NCBI RefSeq assembly: GCF_900141885.1
Contig: NZ_FQYY01000008.1
Location: 124,001-188,000, forward strand
Reading direction: 5' to 3'
Source of the DNA: Mesonia phycicola
GTDB lineage: Bacteria; Bacteroidota; Bacteroidia; Flavobacteriales; Flavobacteriaceae
Length of the DNA stretch: 64,000 nt
Shown here: piece after piece, positions 1 to 7,754 of the stretch
Numbering within the stretch: position 1 is the first letter of the stretch
How the letters are laid out: each line of letters begins with the position of its first letter
Program-made: the position numbers and the translations under genes
The notes under the pieces: generated by a model
What the model saw: only the letters and a program-made list of their open reading frames with translations
Told to the model about the DNA's origin: nothing
The model's database searches: none

Positions 1-834
1 TTTTATACCTCAAGGTTAGGTATTGGTTATAAAAATATCGTACCTTTTTATGAAGATCAAATAAAAAATAACGATAAGGTTGAGCTAAAAATGCTTCACT
101 TCTTTATTAATACCGGTATTCGAGATACTGCTTATTATTGGAATGAATTATTAAAGTGTTTAAAAGTTTATATTCGTTTAAAACGTATTTGCCCTAGTTT
201 AGATAGTTTAAATATTGGTGGCGGTTTTCCTATAAAAAACTCGCTTCAGTTTGATTATGATTATCAATACATGATAGATGAAATTATTAATCAAATTAAC
301 ATTGCGTGCCAAGAAGCAGAGGTACCTGTACCACATATTTTTACAGAATTTGGTAGCTTTACTGTAGGTGAAAGCGGCGGCGCTATCTATGAGGTTTTAT
401 ACCAAAAGCAACAAAACGATCGTGAAAAATGGAATATGATTAACTCTTCATTTATTACAACATTACCAGATACTTGGGCTATAAACAAGCGTTTTATAAT
501 GCTAGCCATTAACCGCTGGAATGATGAGTATGAAAGAGTATTGCTAGGCGGCCTTACTTGTGATAGTGACGATTATTATAATAGTGAGCAAAACATGAAC
601 GCTATTTATTTACCAAAATTTAAAAAAGAAAAACCATTATACATCGGCTTCTTTAACACGGGAGCCTATCAAGAAACTATAGGTGGCTTTGGCGGGCTGC
701 AACACTGCTTAATACCAAGCCCAAAACACATCTTGATAAACAAAGATGAAAACGGAAATATTAGTACCAAATTATTTAGTGAACAACAAAAAAGTGAAGA
801 CTTACTTAAAATTTTAGGTTACGATGACAACTAA
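1..834 (+). CDS. speA: Arginine decarboxylase, 3' part (5' end outside window)
   Basis: PLP-dependent decarboxylase that turns arginine into agmatine, the first step of putrescine synthesis. The reading frame is open from base 1 with no start, so the N-terminal part with the PLP lysine lies outside the window. The visible 277 residues carry the conserved glycine-rich GGGFP phosphate-binding loop (around bases 217-231) and the typical C-terminal barrel and tail of the fold III decarboxylases. The stop overlaps the start of agmatinase by 11 bases, so the two genes are translationally coupled and make consecutive pathway steps. The family call rests on the fold motif plus the agmatinase neighbour. 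A related amino-acid decarboxylase is possible but less likely. Confidence 0.88.
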   Translation, partial: FYTSRLGIGYKNIVPFYEDQIKNNDKVELKMLHFFINTGIRDTAYYWNELLKCLKVYIRLKRICPSLDSLNIGGGFPIKNSLQFDYDYQYMIDEIINQINIACQEAEVPVPHIFTEFGSFTVGESGGAIYEVLYQKQQNDREKWNMINSSFITTLPDTWAINKRFIMLAINRWNDEYERVLLGGLTCDSDDYYNSEQNMNAIYLPKFKKEKPLYIGFFNTGAYQETIGGFGGLQHCLIPSPKHILINKDENGNISTKLFSEQQKSEDLLKILGYDDN

Positions 835-1702
835 AAAAAACTACGCAGGCATTGCAGACAAGTATGCTCGTCTAGACGAAGCAAAAGTAGTATTAATCCC
901 TGTTCCTTACGACGGCACTAGCACTTGGCAAAAAGGTGCAGATAAAGGTCCGCAGGCATTTTTAGAAGCTTCAGAAAATATGGAGCTTTTTGATATTGAA
1001 ACTCGTACAGAGGTGTATAAAAAAGGAGTGTATTTAGCGCCAACAGTAACCGAAAATTCTTCGCCAGAAAAAATGGTAGAAACGGTGTATAAAACCACCA
1101 AAAACTACATTCAGCAAGAAAAGTTTGTTACACTTTTTGGTGGTGAACATTCTATCTCTATTGGTACAATTAGAGCTTTTAATGAAGCTTTTGAAGATTT
1201 AACCGTAGTACAACTAGATGCACACGCAGATTTACGTAAAGAGTATGAAGGTTCTTCTTGCAATCACGCTTGTGCGTTACACGAAGCGAGTAAAACTACC
1301 AATTTAATACAAGTTGGTATTCGCTCTTTAGATGCGGAAGAATTAGAATATATGGATGAAAATCAAGTCTATTTTGCTCACGATTTGTATGATGATTGGA
1401 TGGATGATGCAATCGGACAAATGACGCCAAACGTTTTTATAACTATAGATTTAGATGCTTTTGATCCTTCTATTCTTCCTTCCACAGGAACTCCAGAACC
1501 AGGAGGTTTGTTTTGGTATGAAACTTTAGACTTTATAAAAACTATCTTTAAAAAGAAAAATGTAGTAGGTTTTGATATTGTAGAGCTTTGCCCTAATTCT
1601 GCCGAAAAATCATCAGACTTTTTAGCTGCTAAGCTTTACTATAAAATGCTTAGCTATAAGTTTAAATATGAAAATTACGACGGCGAAGAGGAAGACGAAT
1701 AG
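824..1702 (+). CDS. speB: Agmatinase (ureohydrolase family)
   Basis: Hydrolyses agmatine to putrescine and urea with a binuclear manganese centre. The 292-residue length is normal. The metal ligands are visible: His109 in GGEHS, Asp132/His134/Asp136 in DAHAD, and Asp209/Asp211 in the IDLDAFDPS motif. The start ATG lies inside the end of the arginine decarboxylase gene (11-base overlap), and a deoxyhypusine-synthase-like gene follows about 200 bases later, so this is a polyamine cluster. Other ureohydrolases (arginase, guanidinobutyrase) share the motifs; the speA neighbour makes agmatine the best substrate guess. Confidence 0.93.
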   Translation: MTTKKNYAGIADKYARLDEAKVVLIPVPYDGTSTWQKGADKGPQAFLEASENMELFDIETRTEVYKKGVYLAPTVTENSSPEKMVETVYKTTKNYIQQEKFVTLFGGEHSISIGTIRAFNEAFEDLTVVQLDAHADLRKEYEGSSCNHACALHEASKTTNLIQVGIRSLDAEELEYMDENQVYFAHDLYDDWMDDAIGQMTPNVFITIDLDAFDPSILPSTGTPEPGGLFWYETLDFIKTIFKKKNVVGFDIVELCPNSAEKSSDFLAAKLYYKMLSYKFKYENYDGEEEDE

Positions 1703-1728
1703 GTTTTAAATTTTAATAAAAAAAGGAT

Positions 1729-1803
1729 GACCGAACATCGTCACCCTGAACTTGATTCAGGGTCTCATTCTAAGCAGAGCGAGATGCTGAATCGAGTTCT
1801 GTA
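1729..1803. repeat. Intergenic repeat with a small hairpin
   Basis: Bases 1743-1763 form a hairpin (CCCTGAA, loop, TTCAGGG). They are followed by a GAGATGCTGAATCGAGTTC segment that resembles the dispersed 'cct-gag...tcga' repeats common between genes in Bacteroidota genomes. It lies just after the agmatinase stop. It may act as a weak terminator or simply be a dispersed repeat. No coding potential seen. Confidence 0.5.
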
Positions 1804-1831
1804 CAACAAAATAATTATCAATAAAATATTT

Positions 1832-1856
1832 GTCAGTTCGAGCGGAGTCGAGAACT
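1832..1856 (+). repeat. GTCAGTTCGAGCGGAGTCGAG repeat, copy 1
   Basis: A 25-base copy of a repeat that recurs at 2909-2930 (diverged) and, inverted, at 2952-2973. It ends about 50 bases before the ATG of the deoxyhypusine-synthase-like gene. An open frame runs through it, but that extension looks like repeat rather than protein. Confidence 0.6.
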
Positions 1857-1907
1857 AAACAGTTCAAAATTTATACGTTTCTCAAGAAGACAAACAAAAA
1901 CAGAAAA

Positions 1908-2879
1908 ATGAGTAAAGGAGCAATTTCAGAATTTATACAAAAATATTATTTACATTTTAACGCAGCATCGGTTGTCGATGCGGCAAAAGCGTACGAAGAT
2001 CAACTTAACGGTGGCGCAAAAATGCTAGTTTCACTGGCTGGAGCAATGAGTACTGCAGAATTAGGTAAAATTTTTGCAGAAATGATTAGGCAAGATAAAG
2101 TACATATTATTTCTTGTACAGGTGCCAACCTAGAAGAAGATATTATGAATTTGGTAGCACACTCTCACTACAAACGTGTACCAAATTACAGAGATCTTAC
2201 ACCTCAACAAGAATGGGATTTGTTAGAAAAAGGGCTTAACAGAGTTACAGATACTTGTATTCCTGAAGAAGAAGCTTTTAGAAGATTACAAAAACACATT
2301 GTAAAAATATGGAAAGATGCTGAAGAAGCAGGCGAACGCTATTTTCCGCATGAGTTTATGTACAAAATGTTATTAAGTGGTGTTTTAGAAGAATATTACG
2401 AAATAGATTTAAAAGACTCTTGGATGTATGCTGCTGCAGAAAAAAACTTACCAATAGTAGTACCTGGTTGGGAAGACAGTACAATGGGTAATATTTTTGC
2501 TAGCTACGTAATGAAAGGAGAGTTAAAAGCTACCACAATGAAATCTGGTATTGAGTATATGACATTTTTAGCAGATTGGTACACAGAAAACTCTAATAAC
2601 GGAATTGGCTTTTTCCAAATTGGTGGTGGTATTGCAGGTGATTTCCCTATTTGTGTTGTGCCAATGCTATACCAAGATATGGAAAGAACAGACACGCCAT
2701 TTTGGAGCTATTTCTGTCAGATTTCAGATTCAACCACCAGTTATGGTTCATATTCTGGAGCAGTACCAAATGAAAAAATTACTTGGGGAAAACTAGATAT
2801 AGATACACCTAAGTTTATTATAGAAAGTGATGCAACCATCGTTGCTCCGTTAATTTTTGCATATTTATTAGATATGTAA
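1908..2879 (+). CDS. Deoxyhypusine synthase-like protein (possible homospermidine synthase)
   Basis: A 323-residue member of the deoxyhypusine synthase family, which transfers an aminobutyl group from spermidine in an NAD-dependent reaction. Bacteria lack the eIF5A substrate, so bacterial members must do something else. The position behind arginine decarboxylase and agmatinase points to polyamine synthesis, possibly homospermidine, the main polyamine reported for many Flavobacteriaceae. The glycine motif GGGIAGDF (239-246) is present, but the catalytic lysine of the usual GGGxxKHH motif is replaced by Gly244. I chose the ATG at 1908 because the upstream frame (from 1830) only translates a dispersed repeat. 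Family call is secure; the reaction is inferred. Confidence 0.82.
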   Translation: MSKGAISEFIQKYYLHFNAASVVDAAKAYEDQLNGGAKMLVSLAGAMSTAELGKIFAEMIRQDKVHIISCTGANLEEDIMNLVAHSHYKRVPNYRDLTPQQEWDLLEKGLNRVTDTCIPEEEAFRRLQKHIVKIWKDAEEAGERYFPHEFMYKMLLSGVLEEYYEIDLKDSWMYAAAEKNLPIVVPGWEDSTMGNIFASYVMKGELKATTMKSGIEYMTFLADWYTENSNNGIGFFQIGGGIAGDFPICVVPMLYQDMERTDTPFWSYFCQISDSTTSYGSYSGAVPNEKITWGKLDIDTPKFIIESDATIVAPLIFAYLLDM

Positions 2880-2908
2880 GAAATAATAATCTTACACTTA
2901 TAATTTTT

Positions 2909-2977
2909 GTCAGTTCGAGCGAAGTAGAGTGATTATACTAATTACAGAAATAGTTCTCGACTCCGCTCGAACTAACA
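2909..2977. repeat. Inverted pair of the TTCGAGCG repeat (hairpin)
   Basis: A diverged forward copy (2909-2930) and an inverted copy (2952-2973, AGTTCTCGACTCCGCTCGAACT) face each other across about 20 bases and can fold into a long imperfect hairpin just after the stop of the deoxyhypusine-synthase-like gene. Together with copy 1 at 1832, the gene is bracketed by copies of the same repeat. It could be a terminator or a short palindromic mobile repeat. Confidence 0.6.
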
Positions 2978-3129
2978 TATCAACTAATGTTTACCTAAAA
3001 AACGTGTAGAAAAAAGAAGGCGTCATTTTGAGCTTAAGTAAGAATCTCATCACAACTCGAACATATTGGAGATTCAATTTAGTTAAAAAATTAGGTTGAA
3101 GATTTTCTCGAAATGCTTTGTAAAATATT

Positions 3130-3247
3130 GCGCTAGGGATTAAGGCATTTGTTGAAGCTCTTTTTGTGAAGTCTTCTTGAGAGAAACGAAAGACAGAGAC
3201 GAAACAAAAAAGTGACTGCCGAAAGCCCGACCCTTGTGGTAGCGCCC
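3130..3247 (+). ncRNA. Structured intergenic element, copy A
   Basis: First of three copies (others 24562-24662 and 61543-61652). It begins GCGCTAGGGAT and ends CCCGACCCTTGTGGTAGCGCCC. The terminal arms GCGCTA/TAGCGC pair, whereas in the other copies they are GCGTTA/TAACGC, a compensatory change that supports a real helix. A second helix is likely between CTTTTTGTG and the ACAAAAAAG segment. It ends 12 bases upstream of the GNAT-nitrilase ATG, so it would lie in that mRNA leader. It may correspond to a described flavobacterial motif such as Flavo-1; I could not check. Confidence 0.55.
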
Positions 3248-3259
3248 AAATAACTGAAG

Positions 3260-4789
3260 ATGGATAAAATTGAAAATGTAGAGTTAAAATACCTCACTTT
3301 AGAGGATTTTGAAGAATTAAAGCAGGCTACAGAAGCGGCTTACCATTCTATGCCTGGGTCTTATTGGAGAAAAAAACAAATTGCTAAGTTAATTTCTATT
3401 TTTCCGGAAGGGCAAATTGTAATAAAGGTTAATGGAGATATTGCCGGCTGCGCACTTTCTGTAATTGTAGATTTTGATGAAATTGAAGATAACCATACTT
3501 ATAATGATATTATAGGCGATACTTCTTTTAAAATACACGATAAAAATGGCGATACACTTTATGGCATAGATGTTTTTATTAAACCTGATTATCGTGGCCT
3601 TAGACTAGGTAGGCGTTTATACGACTACCGTAAAGAACTTTGTGAGAACCTCAACTTAAAAGGAATTGTTTTTGGAGGCAGAATACCTAATTATCACAAA
3701 TTTGCAGACAAAATAACCCCAAAACAATACATAGAAAAAGTACGCTCTAAAGAAATTCATGATCCAGTTATTAATTTTCAACTGTCTAATGATTTTCATC
3801 CAGTAAGAATATTAAAAGGCTATTTAGAAGGAGATGAAGACTCTGGCGAATATGCTGTTTTTATGGAATGGGATAATGTGTATTATACTAAACCTAGCAA
3901 AAAGCCTTCTGCAAACAAAAGTGTGGTAAGACTAGGTTTAATACAATGGCAAATGCGTACTTATAAAAGCTTAGAAGATTTAATGCAGCAAGCAGAGTAT
4001 TTTATAGATACGGTAGCGGGTTACAGATCTGATTTTGCATTGTTTCCAGAGTTTTTTAACGCTCCACTTATGGCTGCTTATAACCATATGAGTGAGCCTG
4101 CAGCTATTAGAGAATTGGCAGGATTTACCGCTACAATTAAAGAGCGTTTTTCTGAGCTTTCTGTCTCTTATAACATTAATATTATTTCTGGAAGTATGCC
4201 AGAAATGATTGATGGTAAACTTTATAATTTAGGCTATTTATGTAAACGAGATGGTAGTGTAGAACGTTTTGAAAAAATACACGTTACTCCAGATGAAGCT
4301 CGTGTTTGGGGAATGCAAACGGGAAATATTGTTAAAACTTTTGATACCGATTGTGGCAAAATCGGGATTTTGATTTGTTATGATGTTGAATTCCCAGAGC
4401 TTTCTAGACTTTTAGCTGAAGAAGGAATGGATATTCTTTTTGTTCCTTTTTTAACCGATACACAAAATGGCTATTCACGAGTAAAACTTTGTGCACAAGC
4501 GCGTGCAGTTGAAAATGAATGTTATGTGGCTATTGCTGGTAGCGTAGGCAATTTACCAAATGTACACAATATGGATATTCAATATGCGCAATCGGCCGTA
4601 TTTACACCTTGTGATTTTGCATTCCCAAGTAACGGAATTAAAGCTGAAGCAACCCCAAATGCAGAGATGATCTTAGTGGCCGATGTAGATATCGACTTAC
4701 TTAGAGAGTTACACACTTTTGGAAGCGTTCATAACTTAAAAGATAGAAGAACAGATGTATATGAAGTAAAAAGAGTTAGAGAAAACTAA
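3260..4789 (+). CDS. GNAT acetyltransferase fused to a nitrilase-superfamily amidohydrolase
   Basis: A 509-residue two-domain enzyme, probably cytoplasmic. Residues 8-210 are a GNAT N-acetyltransferase with the acetyl-CoA loop RGLRLG (112-117). Residues 222-505 are a carbon-nitrogen hydrolase with the complete catalytic triad: Glu264 in FPEFF, Lys339 in FEKIH and Cys373 in LICYDVEFPE. A branch of the nitrilase superfamily is known to carry such an N-terminal RimI-like domain, but its substrate is not established. The polyamine genes upstream make an acylated or carbamoylated amine a reasonable guess, though the repeat-filled gap argues against one operon. Confidence 0.9.
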   Translation: MDKIENVELKYLTLEDFEELKQATEAAYHSMPGSYWRKKQIAKLISIFPEGQIVIKVNGDIAGCALSVIVDFDEIEDNHTYNDIIGDTSFKIHDKNGDTLYGIDVFIKPDYRGLRLGRRLYDYRKELCENLNLKGIVFGGRIPNYHKFADKITPKQYIEKVRSKEIHDPVINFQLSNDFHPVRILKGYLEGDEDSGEYAVFMEWDNVYYTKPSKKPSANKSVVRLGLIQWQMRTYKSLEDLMQQAEYFIDTVAGYRSDFALFPEFFNAPLMAAYNHMSEPAAIRELAGFTATIKERFSELSVSYNINIISGSMPEMIDGKLYNLGYLCKRDGSVERFEKIHVTPDEARVWGMQTGNIVKTFDTDCGKIGILICYDVEFPELSRLLAEEGMDILFVPFLTDTQNGYSRVKLCAQARAVENECYVAIAGSVGNLPNVHNMDIQYAQSAVFTPCDFAFPSNGIKAEATPNAEMILVADVDIDLLRELHTFGSVHNLKDRRTDVYEVKRVREN

Positions 4790-4921
4790 CCAAACTTCTT
4801 TCTTTACAAAATAATTGCATGAATGCTAATTAAAAGGTTTTGCTATGTATGCTTGCTAAGATTTTGCTAAAACCTAGTACTCTCACTTTATAAATTCTTT
4901 ACTTGCTAGAAAAAAGAATTT

Positions 4922-5563
4922 ATGAGTGATTGGTTGATTTATGCGGTTGGCTTTACTTCTCAATTAATTTTCGCTTCTCGTATAATTATACAATGGTTTA
5001 AATCGGAGAAATCTAAAAAACTAGAAACACCAACCATTTTTTGGAAGCTTAGTCTTATTGCAGCCATTATCTTTTTTATATATGGTTATTTAAGAAAAGA
5101 CTTTTCTATTATGTTAGGTCAAGCCATTATATATTATGTTTTTATAAGAAACCTTCAGCTTCAACAAGAATGGAAACCTACTAACTTTTTCTTTAAATTA
5201 ATTGTTGTTGGGTTTCCCATTTTTGCTACGCTTTATGCTATCTTTTGGGCAGATATTGATTTTGGTTTGTTGTTCTCTCAACAAAATAAAAATGGTATTG
5301 CCACTTGGCTAATGGTTATTGGTGTAATTGGGCAGGTTATTTACACAGGCAGATTTTTGTTTCAATGGTACCACTCTGAGCAAGAACAAGAATCTGATTT
5401 ACCCATTACCTTTTGGGTAATTAGTTTAGTTGGCTCTGCAATACTTATTTTTTATGCTGTATTACGAGAAGATCCTGTTTTATTTGCCTCTCACACTGGT
5501 GGATCTGTAATTTATATAAGAAATATTTATATTGGTTTAAAGGCTAGAAAAAACAACAAATAA
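4922..5563 (+). CDS. Membrane protein with two LAB_N (lipid-A-disaccharide synthase N-terminal) domains
   Basis: A 213-residue inner-membrane protein with about six hydrophobic segments. The N-terminal half (residues 3-82) and the C-terminal half (about 124-207) match each other: both have a WL...G...Q.I...R...QW start, an SE...(T/I)FW.(I/L)S segment and an (Y/F)IRN end. This is a tandem duplication of the LAB_N domain, elsewhere found at the N-terminus of some LpxB proteins or alone beside dolichol-phosphate-mannose-synthase-like glycosyltransferases. No glycosyltransferase is adjacent here. Function is unknown; a role with lipid-linked sugars is inference. Confidence 0.82.
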   Translation: MSDWLIYAVGFTSQLIFASRIIIQWFKSEKSKKLETPTIFWKLSLIAAIIFFIYGYLRKDFSIMLGQAIIYYVFIRNLQLQQEWKPTNFFFKLIVVGFPIFATLYAIFWADIDFGLLFSQQNKNGIATWLMVIGVIGQVIYTGRFLFQWYHSEQEQESDLPITFWVISLVGSAILIFYAVLREDPVLFASHTGGSVIYIRNIYIGLKARKNNK

Positions 5564-5565
5564 AA

Positions 5566-5593
5566 AAAGCCTCTTCCGTTAAGAAGAGGCTTT
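5566..5593. terminator. Bidirectional terminator
   Basis: Perfect 10-bp stem AAAGCCTCTT / AAGAGGCTTT with an 8-base loop, between the convergent LAB_N gene and the dipeptidyl peptidase gene. It has A and T runs on both sides, so it works in both directions. Confidence 0.88.
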
Positions 5594-5616
5594 AAAGTTT
5601 TACTAATTAGTGGTAA

Positions 5617-7665
5617 TTAGTTTACTTCTGGTAAGAAACCATACTCTTTAGAGTACATAAGCATTTGCTTATCAAAAGTTTCTGGTTGCGTTACTTTAAT
5701 AGTTTTAATTTCTCCGCTATCGTCCATTTCTGGTACTAAAACCGGATTTACAAAACCACTATAAGGTGCAGATTTAAACTTTTTATTTCTCTCTAATACT
5801 TCTTTATGAAGATCTTGATCTACTTTAACACCGTAATTTTCTACTAAATTTTTAGCTGCTTCGTAATCTCCTTCAGATTTAATACGTTGTGCTTCTTTTA
5901 AAAGCTCTCCAAATAAAGCGCGAAGTTTTTGGTAATCTTTAATTTCTATAGAAGTTTTACCATCTACAGTTTCTTTTACCACAACACCTTCTTCTTGTCC
6001 TTTTTCAAAAACCCAAGCACTTACCCATTGGCGGTTACGCATATGCGCTTCTTCAATATCTTTACCTAATTCAATTCGGGTTAACTGCGTCATTAATCCG
6101 TTTCTTAAGTAATCGTTATAAGCTGCTTTCCCTAGTTTTTCATAATCGTCTGTTAAACCTAGTTCTTGCAATTTAGGATCCATTAAATAGTAAAGACCTA
6201 CTAAATCTGCACGACCTTCTTCCATAGTAGAAGCGTAGTTTTTTAGGGTTTCTTTGGTTTCTCCTACTCCTTCATTTAATTTTCCTGAAGCGTGCCCTAC
6301 TACTTCGTGTAAAGCTGTATGTAACTTATCTGCTAAAGCTCCGTATTTTTCTGAAAGTTGAATTTCTTCTTCGTCGTGAGCAAATTCTTTTAATTTATCT
6401 GAACCTCCAGCATTTTCATAAGCGTTAATTATGTTTCCTAAAGAAACAGACTTACTTCCGTGAGTAGCTCTAATCCAGTTTGCATTTGGTAAGTTAACTC
6501 CAATTGGTGTACTTGGTGATGCATCTCCTGCTTCTCCTGCAACAATTACAGTTTTGTAAGTTACCCCTACTACAGAATCTTTTTTATGCTCATCCATAAT
6601 TGGTGAGTTATCTTCAAACCATTGTACGTTGTCTTCTACCACTTGCATTTTTTTAGACATATCAAAGTCTTTAATCTGCACAATAGTTTCGTAAGAACCA
6701 CGGTAACCTTTTGGGTCGTTATAAACTTCTATAAAACTGTTGATGTAATCTATATTACCTTCGGTAGCTTCTACCCAAGCAACATTATAATCATCCCAAG
6801 TTTGTAAATCTCCAGTTTGGTAATATTTAATAAGAAGACCTAATGCATCTGCTTGTTTTTGGTTTTCTGCAACTTCCTGTGCTTTTTCTAACCATTTAAC
6901 AATTTCATCAATAGCTTCACCATACATTCCGCCGCTTTTCCAAACTTTTTCAACTAGTTTACCATCTTCTTTTACTAGCTTAGAATTTAAACCAAATGAA
7001 AGTGGTTTTTTAGCATCTGAAGATTTTTTATTAGCATAAAAAGCATCTACTTCTTCTGCAGTAATATTATCTCCATAAAAGTTAACCGCAGAACCTTCTA
7101 TAAGTCCTTTTTCTTCATTTAAATTTACCTTTTTTACATCTTTATCATTAAAGATTACCTCGTATGGCTCTCCTGTTAATGTAGTGTTGGTTTCTTTTAA
7201 CAAAGTATCTAAATATTCTTTAGAAAAACCTGGCTTCATTTTATCCATAGAATAATGGTGGTGAATCCCGTTAGAGAACCAAACTCTTTTTAAGTACTCT
7301 TCAAAAGCTAACCAGTCTTCGGCTTCTTTATCTCCGCTATAATTTGCGTAGATATTCTCTAAAGCTTTTCTAATAGTTAGGTTATGCTTGTAGTTTTGAT
7401 CCCAGATTATATCACGACCAGATAATCCAGCTTGTGTTAAGTAGTAAACTAACTTTTGCTCTTTAAGTGAAAGGTTTTCCCAACCAGGAATTTGGTATCT
7501 CAATACTTTAATATCTGCAAACTCTTCTGCAGTAAAATTAAAATCTTGAGTTACTTCTTTTTCAACTTCTTCAGTTGGTTCTTTTATAGTTTCTTTTTTC
7601 TCTCCTTCACAAGAAACAAAAGCTATTGATGCCGCTAAAACCAACGGTATAAATTTAATTTTCAT
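5617..7665 (-). CDS. Dipeptidyl peptidase III family metallopeptidase (M49), lipoprotein
   Basis: A 682-residue zinc exopeptidase expected to remove dipeptides from the N-terminus of short peptides. The M49 signature HEVVGH is at 453-458 and the second zinc motif EEGRAD at 482-487 (ligand Glu483). The N-terminus is a lipoprotein signal ending at Cys19 (AFVSC), so the enzyme is probably anchored in the envelope, unlike the cytosolic eukaryotic enzyme. A glutamate/lysine-rich linker follows the cysteine. It is a single gene with a terminator after it and a TACATTTG promoter box 24-32 bases before the start. The family is certain; peptide use as a nutrient is inference. Confidence 0.93.
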   Translation of the reverse strand: MKIKFIPLVLAASIAFVSCEGEKKETIKEPTEEVEKEVTQDFNFTAEEFADIKVLRYQIPGWENLSLKEQKLVYYLTQAGLSGRDIIWDQNYKHNLTIRKALENIYANYSGDKEAEDWLAFEEYLKRVWFSNGIHHHYSMDKMKPGFSKEYLDTLLKETNTTLTGEPYEVIFNDKDVKKVNLNEEKGLIEGSAVNFYGDNITAEEVDAFYANKKSSDAKKPLSFGLNSKLVKEDGKLVEKVWKSGGMYGEAIDEIVKWLEKAQEVAENQKQADALGLLIKYYQTGDLQTWDDYNVAWVEATEGNIDYINSFIEVYNDPKGYRGSYETIVQIKDFDMSKKMQVVEDNVQWFEDNSPIMDEHKKDSVVGVTYKTVIVAGEAGDASPSTPIGVNLPNANWIRATHGSKSVSLGNIINAYENAGGSDKLKEFAHDEEEIQLSEKYGALADKLHTALHEVVGHASGKLNEGVGETKETLKNYASTMEEGRADLVGLYYLMDPKLQELGLTDDYEKLGKAAYNDYLRNGLMTQLTRIELGKDIEEAHMRNRQWVSAWVFEKGQEEGVVVKETVDGKTSIEIKDYQKLRALFGELLKEAQRIKSEGDYEAAKNLVENYGVKVDQDLHKEVLERNKKFKSAPYSGFVNPVLVPEMDDSGEIKTIKVTQPETFDKQMLMYSKEYGFLPEVN

Positions 7666-7689
7666 TTAGTATTATATTAATAGTTTTTA

Positions 7690-7697
7690 CAAATGTA
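7690..7697 (-). promoter_or_regulatory. Promoter -7 box TACATTTG for the M49 peptidase gene
   Basis: Matches the Bacteroidota TAnnTTTG consensus on the minus strand, about 24 bases from the start codon. A TTTG lies 15 bases further upstream, a little closer than the usual -33 spacing. Confidence 0.5.
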
Positions 7698-7754
7698 GTA
7701 ATTAAGCTTTTGCAAATTACGTATATTAGCTAAACAAAACGCAATGATCTAAAA

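Larger units (their letters stand above)
2880..3259. other. 380-base gene-free interval made of repeats
   Basis: No coding region is seen here. From left to right it holds the inverted repeat pair (2909-2977), a stretch at 3021-3075 containing GTCATTTTGAGCTTAAG and AAGAATCTCAT that resembles common Bacteroidota intergenic repeats, and the first copy of a structured element (3130-3247) that ends 12 bases before the next start codon. Confidence 0.6.

Noticed and set aside
1830-1907. 26-codon N-terminal extension of the deoxyhypusine-synthase-like gene
   Set aside because: It translates the dispersed TTCGAGCG repeat and has no counterpart in the family; the ATG at 1908 gives the normal N-terminus.
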